This document shows positions 43,461 through 52,582 of a stretch of DNA of 64,000 nucleotides, one piece after another; position 1 is the stretch's first letter; every line of letters begins with the position of its first letter. The translations under genes were made by a program, and so were the position numbers. The notes beneath the pieces are model-generated. The model had not been told where the DNA came from. It made no database searches and was given only the letters and a program-made list of their open reading frames with translations. Source of the DNA: Serpula lacrymans var. lacrymans S7.9 (Eukaryota; Basidiomycota; Agaricomycetes; Boletales; Serpulaceae). The DNA is taken from contig NW_006763294.1 of the NCBI RefSeq assembly GCF_000218685.1, positions 912,807 through 976,806 on the forward strand, read 5' to 3'.

Positions 43461-44264
43461 TTAAACAGGACAAGCCATCACTTCAGACCGAATTCCCTCT
43501 TCTTGAGGCTGTTGTCCGTACATGAGCTGCTGAAGTGGTCTTCTCCAAAGCTCTTCTCTAAACTGCTCGTGCGTCTGTGTCACGACAACCTCGATGCCAC
43601 CACATCCGTTGAAATCTTTATATCTTTCGGTTTGACCGAAACCTACATCCTCCTCGAAGGCATTGGATGTGTCAAAGCAATTGAGGGCATTCACAAATGG
43701 GCTCGCTTGACGAGAAAATGGGCTGGTAGGGCGAGAGAAGGGGCTAGTGGGCCGCGAAAAAGGGAGGTGGGCCAATAAGGGAGTTTTAGGGGTAGGCATA
43801 ATGACGGTGCGCGTGATGATGAAATCATCCCTATCGAATACATCAATCCGCTGGACGTCAGATGAATTCTGTTCCTCGTCAAGGGTAAGAGATGATGAGA
43901 CGGGAGATGAATCAGATGAAGAGAATGTGAACGCGAGAGAAGAATCCGTGGTAGTGTCACTTTGTGACGAGGCTAAAGTAGAGGATCCAGCTGATACGAG
44001 GTCTACCGGGACCGAGTCGTAGTCGTGCCAGATTCCCCCAACTCGGTCGTTCACGGAATTGGGCTGTGCATCCTGAGTCGTCGCAGAGAAAACAAGGCCC
44101 ATATTTCTCTTTAAGGGGAAGTCGAAGTTGGTGACAAGTTGCATGGTCTGAGAGAAAACAGGCTTCAAACACGAGGCTACCTGGCGGCGGAGAAGAGAAC
44201 TCACGTGTTGCCTCGAGGGATCGAACCTTTGTGCATCCATGGCCTTGAGTCTTCCGTCTTCCAT
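43461..44264 (-). CDS. Serine-rich protein of unknown function with SRPTSPF repeats
   Basis: An uninterrupted 267-residue frame from ATG 44264. It holds a basic N-terminal segment (SSLLRRQVASCLKP), a very serine/threonine-rich middle (SSTLASSQSDTTTDSSLAF) and a short tandem array F-S-R-P-T-S-P-F, F-S-R-P-T-S-P-F, F-S-R-Q-A-S-P-F near residues 170-190. The S-P sites in the array are typical proline-directed kinase targets. After that comes VNALNCFDTSNAFEED and a more ordered tail (GGIEVVVTQTHEQFREELW). No known domain is recognised. Length and biased composition support coding; an upstream exon is possible, since the first residues show no special start context. Confidence 0.6.
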   Translation of the reverse strand: MEDGRLKAMDAQRFDPSRQHVSSLLRRQVASCLKPVFSQTMQLVTNFDFPLKRNMGLVFSATTQDAQPNSVNDRVGGIWHDYDSVPVDLVSAGSSTLASSQSDTTTDSSLAFTFSSSDSSPVSSSLTLDEEQNSSDVQRIDVFDRDDFIITRTVIMPTPKTPLLAHLPFSRPTSPFSRPTSPFSRQASPFVNALNCFDTSNAFEEDVGFGQTERYKDFNGCGGIEVVVTQTHEQFREELWRRPLQQLMYGQQPQEEGIRSEVMACPV

Positions 44265-44627
44265 GATGCTTCAGTCAGCGCGATAACGACTGTTCGGAAA
44301 TAAGGTGTGGAGAGTGACGATAAGGTTATAGGGCTGGAAATAATTGACTCCCCCTTTCCACGGGGCATTTTATACCATTTTACGAGGTCGTAAACGAACA
44401 GAGGTTGCTTAAAGCAAATATGGCCACCTATTTGTGGTGGACGAGGGACTGGTCCACAACGTAGCCACGCATTATACGCTTGACGCCACCATGTGTAAAT
44501 CGACGACAAAAGATCACAGCTCTCTTTGTGCTACGAGAAGCACAAGCCAGAGAGACGCTTTACGGCAAAAGGCCCCGTTCCATGCCTGATGAGCAAATCG
44601 AAAGAAGCATCTGTTTGAGGCAAGGAG

Positions 44628-44634
44628 TATATAA
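44628..44634 (+). promoter_or_regulatory. TATA box of a small predicted gene
   Basis: TATATAA lies 98 nt upstream of ATG 44726 and is followed by a pyrimidine-rich stretch (CCCACTTTCCTTTCAGC), which strengthens the short gene model downstream. Confidence 0.5.
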
Positions 44635-44725
44635 CTGTGCCCTACACTTTGATGTGTAGATACACGGCTGTTCAACCCACTTTCCTTTCAGCTACTTCCA
44701 ACAACGCTACACAACTCACAATAGC

Positions 44726-45093
44726 ATGGCAGGCCAGGTACGTCAAGTAACGATATTCCGTTCGAATTGTATATTGAGTTCGTTGCGTTTAAGCAGATCC
44801 AGCTCAAGGTTCCGCCTCCAAGTCGTTCAGGGTTGTATAGACGATGCGCTATACCTCCTAAACCGCTGAACCTACGAGAGCGAGTAGAGATACGGGTTGC
44901 AAGGCGAGCAAGGCGAGCGTCAGCCACACTCTTGATGGTGAGAAACCTGTATCATGAGTAATGTGAAGTTTGGGCTCATCAACTTTGGTCATAGATACCA
45001 CCACAGCGAACAGTCGATCAGGTGGCTCGCACTTTTCTGGCTTACCACGGCACCAGTAAAGCCGAGAGCGATAAAGCGGTCCATAGGCCTTAA
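44726..45093 (+). CDS. Small basic protein of unknown function (83 residues)
   Basis: Three exons with phase-0 junctions (44726-44737, 44797-44937, 44995-45093) total 252 nt. Exon 1 codes only M-A-G-Q. Donors are GTACGT and GTGAGA, acceptors GCAG and ATAG. The protein is strongly basic (RERVEIRVARRARRASATLL) and ends in a hydrophilic tail (HGTSKAESDKAVHRP). A TATA box and leader lie upstream. A longer open frame of 204 codons runs antisense (45472-44858) and contradicts this model, but it lacks recognised features. I do not recognise the family. Confidence 0.42.
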
Positions 45094-45693
45094 ATTTTAT
45101 AATACCAGACTGCTGGGATTGAGGATAATTTATGGTGATCGTTGAATGGACTGAGGATAGTCTAGACGCCTCCACAGAGACAAACTTTGATTGTATGATT
45201 GTATTCTGACTGATAATATAATATTGCTGTAAATTTCTAGAAAGCAAAAACAATCCGTTCATCCTTGAAAAGATCCATGATAAACTTGAAGTACCGAAAC
45301 AAGCTTGGTATAGTAGCGTGAGGAAGATGCCGCCCGAGCTTGGGATGGAAAGCAGCGAAACCACGATGTGCGGACGTGTCAGGGCCTTAACACTCAGATA
45401 TGATGCTGAGATAAACAGGGACCAGGGCGTGATACAAGCAGCCAGAGTTTCTATCATGATGGTCAACTGCAAGCATTGTTAGCTTAGCCGGTTAGCTGGC
45501 TGCTGGGTGGGTGCACTGATGACACGTGCGAACTCTGTTCCCACCACAGTAGCCGAATAACTGCAAGGTGACTTGCAGCAGACATTCTTGAGTTCCTGGC
45601 TGTTTCACTCAAGTGACCATACCTTGAGGCCCTTCGAAGTTAAAATTTATTGCCTGGACTCAGCAAGGCCTCAACGTTCGCGTTACTTTCAAA

Positions 45694-46332
45694 ATGCCAG
45701 CTCAACACCCACTTCCGCGGTCCTTCATCAGCCTGTATCGCTTGTTCCTTCGAACTGCTGGCGCTGCCGTTCTCCAACACCCGGGTGCAACATCAAATAT
45801 TAGAAGACTTTGGAGGCCAACGTTTGAAGGTGCGGCTCAAGTAACACGTCAATTACAATGTAACTCAGTAACTGCACGCGAACGAGAAAACCTTGAGAGG
45901 TGGCTTGCGGATTGGGAGAACAGAAGTTAGTTCAATGTTGTCGATCTCACCTCGGGTGTACTAACGTCCGCCCTTCTGTCAGTGGATAATTCTCTATCTC
46001 TTCTATGCACATCTGCTCAATCGAGTGGTGTTAGCCATAGGCTGACGCGCAATCTCAACCGAATAATAAGGTCCCATCGCGACTGGGTTCGGAGGGAATA
46101 TTGCAACCACAGACAAACGTGGAGACCTCAACTAGATCCTTCATCTCCCGAATATCTGCCTAAACCGATCCCCTTGGAAGGCTCAAGGCCTGGCAAAGCT
46201 CAAGAAAAGAAGCGGAAAATCAGACAATTTGACGAGAATGGTTGGAAGGCCTTGGGAGAGGTGGTACGGATGGCAGAAGGCAGACACAGTATCACGCTCG
46301 GACGCATTCGATTGAAGCGTGACGCTTCATAA
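45694..46332 (+). CDS. LYR-motif protein, probably mitochondrial
   Basis: Two exons (45694-45925 and 45983-46332) join within a codon to give 582 nt, 193 residues. The N-terminal region reads SFISLYRLFLRTAGAAVLQH, with the L-Y-R tripeptide and downstream F of the Complex1_LYR family, then RRLWRPTFEGAAQV and LERWLADWENR. Such proteins are small mitochondrial assembly factors or adaptors for acyl-carrier protein and Fe-S chaperones. The C-terminal extension (HRDWVRREYCNHRQTWRP to GEVVRMAEGRHSITLGRI) is longer than in typical 80-120-residue LYR proteins, so this is a distinct fungal subtype. The precise client complex is unknown. Confidence 0.65.
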
Positions 46333-46935
46333 TGCAGAGGTATGCATATATCTATTGTGTTATACACCACAAGATACCTCCGTTTGAGCTGATACACCAG
46401 CTATTTTGATCTCTAGGCAAGCCACCATCACATTTTTCTCATCGTCCTTTTCTTTGAACTAGGGTTTGTCTTGATGCGACTCTCTCGGGGCCAGCACCGG
46501 TCGGTCCATATTTGACGCCACCTGCTTTTCTTCGAATTATGGGGACTCGATTCGAAACAATAATAGGTTGCGGCTTCATGGCAGTTCCATACACCATATC
46601 TTCACGCACTTATTGTACCCTGACACGTCAAAGCATTCTACTGCACGCCTAAACCTCATTCGAGCGTATAAATGTCCCGGTGCTTGTCTGACTTTATTGT
46701 TGTGATGTCAAAGATAAGTCACGTGATGCAACGCGGATACTGTGGAAACCTTGCATGACAATAATGAATCGCAATTGTAAGTGATCATCTCATGCGCATT
46801 GATGATCTCCAGCTTGGGCCATGGGTTTGTCAATATAAGGACTTGGACAACATTGTTCATCTGTTTCATTTCTAACGCCCGCGCAGCTGTGCTCCGCCTT
46901 CTCACTCGTTACGGTTGTAGACCTGTCTTGTCGAT
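46333..46935. other. Spacer without a recognised gene
   Basis: No gene seen. TATAAGG near 46834 lies about 100 nt before the next start codon and may act as its TATA element. Confidence 0.45.
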
Positions 46936-47815
46936 ATGACTACCATTCCCTTCGTCGGTCATGAAGTTGCTGGGCAACGTCTACGCAACTGTTCTCGCAA
47001 AGATTTTGCTCATGAACGCATCATACAAACTACTGACTACTTCTTAAACGACCCACCAGTATACTCTCCTTCTTTGTACATGGATAGCATGGCGATAGAA
47101 TCCTGGATAGTTAAAACAGAAGAGCATGTGAGTAGCATTCCTCTTGCATACAATATGAAGCACCAATTGATGATTCCATTAGATGGAAGCCTTATCTATT
47201 GACTGTCAAGGTTTCAAGTGGAGCGACGAACTCATTGGCTCTGACGCCCGCGAGATACATAACTTAGCCTCTATGCACACGTTCGAGGAAGAATGTGACT
47301 CAGACAGTAGCCTCTCAGACGACTCTCACTGCCAACCCGTTTCAGAACCCAACCTCAAAACAGTTGATCGTGGCACCCACGACATACAACTTAATACTGA
47401 TGCAGATGCGCAGTACATCACAATTCCTTACGACAGTCCATGGTACCGCCCGCCCATGCCCTATACCAGCTCCGAGTCTCGCACTGCAGCTGACGACTAT
47501 ACTGGAACCTTTCCCCCTTCTTGTTCTTGTGACGTTCAGCAAGCGCTTACACAACAAGTATTCCTGCTTGACCTGTTCCACGAAGAGCTACGCAGATCGA
47601 TACCACCTTACGGTGGCGCCGATAAATACGACACGATATGGCTAGATGATGTTGATGCAGAACTGCTACTAGCTCCCACCGAAGCTTTTGAGGACATATG
47701 CTGGAATTCTGCGGTTGCATCATCTCCAAAGCATGACCCTCCCAAATGGAAGTGGAAGCCCCTCCCTGATGTTCCTCTAGATTTTGGAGACGACTTCAAT
47801 TTATACCAGATATGA
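46936..47815 (+). CDS. Acidic protein of unknown function (274 residues)
   Basis: Two exons (46936-47127 and 47183-47815) total 825 nt, with a GTGAGT donor and TTAG acceptor joining EEH to MEALSIDC. The protein is acidic (EEECDSDSSLSDDS). It contains IPYDSPWYRPPMPYTSS, a possible amphipathic stretch CDVQQALTQQVFLLDLFHEE, and ends in WKWKPLPDVPLDFGDDFN. No signal peptide, membrane span or catalytic motif is visible. Frame closure and a typical fungal intron support it; I do not know the family. Confidence 0.6.
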
Positions 47816-49390
47816 GGTATGTGGTCTTGTGTTCTAGCTTCCATGATGGCGATCAATGATCTGATTATTTATTTTTCGCCACAGGGTTCTGCTAGATATT
47901 TCGTGGAATTCAAGCATGACCTATACCCATTCAGTCAAATGTATTATGTTTCCGACTCATTCTCAGGGCGTCAATTCCCACTTGCAGTTGTAGTATGGAA
48001 TTTATTGATTCGTTCGACAGCATACTATTGATGTACTACCAGCGTTTTGAATGTAACCAGACCTGGAAGGTTTTGTAGCTATCTTTGCATTTTATATCTC
48101 CCTTCTTGTCTCCTTAAGTTACCGAGATAATGAAAGCTGTATCAATTGCGAGCGTTTGTGCGCTAGTGAGTTGTGGCGTATTGATATTGTACAGGAACGA
48201 TGGCGTCAAGGAAAGGTCGAATATCGCCACTACTATATGATGTCAACCGTATTAGTACTACATTATGCTATGTGTGTGCTTTTGACGACCGGAGGTTATT
48301 TTGCTACTGGAAGTGCATCTGATACGTCCATCCACAACCGATTTGCAAACAGATGGCTTCTGTTTCTTCCACGGGTGATGATCACAGTTCGCCCTGAGTA
48401 TGCTGACATGATGCTAATCGCTATGCTTCAAGATGTGACGGTCGTGCTGCATTGCCAGAAGATATTCGAACCGAGATATGATTGAGAGCCAGGGACGATA
48501 ATCTTATCGGTTCAGGCTACTGGAGATCAAAGCTTTGGCGGAAAGTGTCCAATTGTGCCACAGGGTCGACTACACTCGAAATGAATGATAAGATGTGCGA
48601 GAAAGGGGCGTACAAACTACAACTAACATGTGTATAGCCCAAAATGAAAGTGTCTTGCAAGTTGGCAGCATTGAAGTATTGCATTTCGGCGATTTTTAGG
48701 CTCCGATAATGTTTTCTCGGCCCTAGTTTCCCAATTTGGTCAACGTTGTTCAGTGACTTATTTCTCACTTCGACTTCGTGAAGCCGCTGCACGACATTCT
48801 GACTCATATTTTTCACGGGTGATACTCTAGTTCTCTCTATAGACTATCTAGAAGAAGAAAAACTCAGTTACCCCACTCGCCCATTTCATGATGCAGGTAA
48901 GTTTGACTTTGAAATGCACCAGAACTAAGTTGAAAAAGGCATTTATGTTTTCAGACTTACGAATGAGTTTGATGGCTCGGCAGTAGGTGCAACTTCTTTT
49001 AGCTCAATTTCACGTCACCTAGAGCCCCTAAATCAATCCTTGACAACTCTATCATACACGTGCCGACATTATAGTGATATCACATTCTTATCGTGAAATC
49101 TTGAGCCGCTGGAACCAGCGATCCGTTTCAGAGGAATCCACAGCAGCCTACAATTGTATACGAACTTAGGTACAGAAAAAGGGATGACCCGGTACGTCAG
49201 CGTCAGTATGCTGATGGTGTGCTGCATTCGTTTCCATGCTAGTCGTATTGAGGCAAGGTGCCGCCATTCTGAATGCTGATATTTTTATTTTCCCCCGCCC
49301 TTTCGGTATATGTCGCTCATGTATAGCTTGATCTCCCCTACTTAAGAACCCACGACACAGAATCATTTTCTGATACTTGAATTTGATCAA
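47816..49390. other. Intergenic stretch without a recognised gene
   Basis: About 1.6 kb. One frame of 109 codons (48156-48485, plus) has no recognisable motif. The right part is the promoter side of the GGPP synthase gene. Confidence 0.5.
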
Positions 49391-51084
49391 ATGCCAAACA
49401 AGTACGACGAGCTTCTCACCCGTCTCACTAACCAGACGTCTAGTAACTGGTCCAAGGAACATGAACTGGTCTGCTTGTCTATCTTTTCCTCAAATGAGAA
49501 GCTTCTGACAGACTGTCAGGCATTGCTGGAGCCTTTCTCGTATATAGCCTCAAATCCAGGCAAAAAAGTGCGGGGAAAGCTGATCGAAGCTTTTAACCTG
49601 TGGCTCAATGTACCCGACGAAAAACTCAGAGTGATCGTTCGCGTTGTTGGTCTGCTACATAACGCGAGTTTATTGCAAGTCGATTCCCTCCGAGTGTTTT
49701 CATTTTTGCGTCCTAATCATGCTTTATATTATTAGGGTGGACGACATTGAAGATGACTCTCAACTGCGAAGGGGGATGCCAGGTCAGTCCTGTTGATTTC
49801 TATGGTTGTAATTCACTATGCCAAATGTTTACTGACTATGCACAACCTAGTTGCGCATAAGATTTATGGAATACCCCAAACCATCAATACCGCAAACTAT
49901 GTGTATTTCCTTGCTTACCAAGAGCTAGCCTGCCTTCGTCACTCGAGCTATGATACGACACCGTCAATACATCAGGACCACGACATGTATAATGGTGTAA
50001 CCGAGGATGCTGGACATAGCCCGTCCGAATGTGGTTCAGAACCAACTGTCTGCAAGGCATCACCTTTGGGTCACAGCAGATCAAGAAGCCAGCACATGGA
50101 CCCTGTGGAACGGCTTATACCTGATAGGAACCTAGATCTTGTAGTCAACGGTCAGTCTTCCAACCCTGTATTTTTTTTCTTTTCCTTTTTCTTTGCAGTG
50201 GCTTCCATTGTCAAGTAAAAAACATCACTTAGAAGCTTTCGCTTCATGTTTTTTGATCATGATAAGACATAATTATAAGGGACTCACCTGTCATATTCTA
50301 GCCGAGCTTCTATCACTCCATCGAGGACAAGGTCTCGACATCTTCTGGAGAGATCACCTTCAATGTCCTACAGAAGATGAATACATCAACATGGTGAAAG
50401 ATAGTACGTTGATCTACTACTCACTCTGCCTTAGCCTAATGCCTTGCAGAGACTGGTGGTCTATTTCGGATTGCAATCAAACTCATGATGGCGTGTGCGA
50501 CCACCAACACGATGGTGTAAGTTTCTACGACCTCTTTACTTTGGAAAACTACGACTCTCATTACCTCCGAAGTGATTATATACCGTTGGTCGACCTTATC
50601 GGCATATATTTTCAGATTCGCGACGATTATATGAACTTGCAGAGCACTCAGGTAGATTTTCTTCAGTGAACTAGAGCTATCGGTGCAATCGAAGTAATAT
50701 GCGTCAAATTGTCTTTTAGTATACTACACATAAGGGATTCGCGGAGGACATATCTGAGGGCAAATTCTCGTTCCCGATTGTCCATGGTGTACGCTCAAAG
50801 CCTGATAACAGACAGATTTTAAGTACGTGGACGTTCGTCTGATTTTAGACTTGGCTACTTTGCTGACTATTGTTTTACTGTAAGATGTGCTGCAAAAGCG
50901 ACCAAAGACCCCCACGCTCAAGATCCATACTATATCATATCTGAAGGATACCACAAACTCATTTGAGTACACTCTGGCTGTTTGTCGTAGTCTGGAGAGA
51001 CAAGCGAGGGGCGAAGTTCAAAGACTTGGGGGAAATGGGACCCTTGAGGCTATTCTGGACAGCTTGATCATTGAAGACTCGTGA
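49391..51084 (+). CDS. Geranylgeranyl diphosphate synthase
   Basis: Condenses farnesyl and isopentenyl diphosphate to the C20 precursor of protein prenylation and diterpenoids. Eight exons (49391-49674, 49736-49782, 49851-50150, 50302-50403, 50450-50516, 50573-50651, 50720-50822, 50885-51084) total 1,182 nt, 393 residues. Motifs: [15 protein letters not shown], first Asp-rich [51 protein letters not shown], second Asp-rich [16 protein letters not shown], and [11 protein letters not shown] hydrophilic insert of about 65 residues between [11 protein letters not shown] and AELLSL is a feature I recall from basidiomycete enzymes. The first intron is GC-AG (49675 GCAAGT); only this junction gives LLVDDIEDD in frame. 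No terpene cyclase gene is adjacent. Confidence 0.93.
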
Positions 51085-51441
51085 AGAATATGATGAGAGT
51101 TGTACTAAGTGCGTGTACTATAGGTTGTAAGTTGTACATCAAATTTGGAAAATGTATTCGGTACTCCAGTAGTATGTAAACCAATAAACTTCCGATCACT
51201 TGGACCACCTATGAAACACCGTTAGCCATCTGAGGCGACCCTCCTTCGAACCTGTTCCGAGAGAGACTGCGATGTTTTTCTCGGGTTCCAGGGAAGCCCT
51301 AGATCCTCTTTGCCCCGCTATGTGCGAAGGGACGAGGACCATAAAGTTTTTAATAGGTATAACTTGATCAACTATGGAAATCAGCTTAGTATCCGCTGGG
51401 GATAAAATATAAGATATCATACATGCAAATCATCAATAACG
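51085..51441. other. Convergent 3' spacer
   Basis: Between GGPP synthase (plus) and EFG1 (minus). CCAATAAAC near 51180 could be a polyadenylation signal. No gene seen. Confidence 0.5.
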
Positions 51442-52395
51442 TTATTCGTCGTCGTCGTCTTCAGCGTAGTCATCATTCCCACCATCACTATCATCTCCAA
51501 AGAATGCATCGGACGTAACATCTGAAGCCTTAAAGCTGCTTTTAGTCGACTTTTTGGCGCTTGCTTTCTTTTTGGCATCTTTTGTTGGATTCCAGGTAGC
51601 TCTGCTCTCGTCTCGAACATCCGTGCCATCCTTGAGTTTCATGTTCACCTCAGGTTCGGCACTCAACTCGCCATTCTCCATCTGTTTCCGAATCCACTCG
51701 CGAACTTCCTCTCTCTCCTTTTCAACTTTTCCAGTCTCCGAGTTTGAGGGCTTGGACTCGGGGTGGCCCTGCCGTATTTCGGGTGGAAACAGGGAGATAT
51801 ATTTTTTGGTTTTCGGAAAATGCTATTGTTGGATTAGCATTTAAGAGAGGTATATAATATACGCCTTACCAAAATGTAATTGAGATCCACCCGCAATTCA
51901 GACAGTGAAATTTCGAGTGTATTCATTTCTGACCCATCTGGAGCAGTTGATATACTCTTTTTTGCCTGAATTATCTTGCGCACAACTTTTTGTCGCTCTA
52001 GAAATGAAGTCAGAAGACGGGTTTGTGAATTTATGAGAACCTCACGTACCAAAGAATTTTATTTTGTGGTATCGAACAGCCAGAGATCGTTCTTTTCGTG
52101 ATGCTTCCGCACGACCCAAATCTGCCTCTAAGGCCTTTAGTCTACGTTCCGTCTCTACTCTCAAATCCGCTGCGACATTTTCCTGTGGAAGGTTCATACA
52201 AGACCTACTCCAGTGGTTAGAACACGCTCGTACCTTGGCTAGTAATCTCCGAGCTTGTCTTAAAGACGACTTCAGTTTTTGGACACCAGGCGTAGACGTT
52301 TCATTTTGAGTAATCGAGCGCCTTTTCTTCGTTTTATGATGCGCTGCAGAAGTTTCGCCTGTTTCATTTGAATCTCTAGTTCTAGTTGGTGCCAT
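51442..52395 (-). CDS. EFG1: rRNA-processing protein EFG1
   Basis: Nucleolar factor needed for early 18S rRNA maturation. Four exons fit: 52395-52234, 52182-52050, 51997-51870 and 51822-51442. Family landmarks are LRQARRLLAK spliced to ENVAADLRVETERRLKALEA, then ERSLAVRYHKIKFF spliced to ERQKVVRKIIQAK, and HFPKTKKYISLFPPE near residue 145. The central part is predicted coiled coil. The C terminus is basic, then very acidic (KKKASAKKSTKSSFKAS, NDDYAEDDDDE), as in other EFG1 proteins. The start at 52395 gives a basic N-terminal tail (HHKTKKRRS). It is divergent from ELP1, with 187 bp between starts. Confidence 0.9.
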
Positions 52396-52582
52396 GATAA
52401 GGAGTAGTAAAATGCAGTCTTGCTTTCAATTGCTTGTTTTCAAGTTAACGGTATACAGTAAACCTTAGAATGGCATTAGGGTTAGGTGTTAGATCTTCTG
52501 AAATCCAAGTTATCTTCACTCCTTCTGTGTTGCAAAGTTGTATCGATATTCCTAATCTTTTGTAGACCAAAATCATTTTTCT
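52396..52582. promoter_or_regulatory. Shared divergent promoter of EFG1 and ELP1
   Basis: Only 187 bp separate the two start codons, so both 5' leaders and core promoters must lie here. There is no clear TATA box. A GGCATTAGGGTTAGGTGTT patch lies near 52472. Confidence 0.7.

Noticed and set aside
44858..45472. Minus-strand frame of 204 codons with hydrophobic N terminus
   Set aside because: No recognised motif or promoter. Length is within chance for a 64-kb window, and a better-supported spliced plus-strand model overlaps it. Kept only as a competing possibility.
48156..48485. 109-codon plus-strand frame
   Set aside because: No domain, promoter, intron or coding bias that I can point to.
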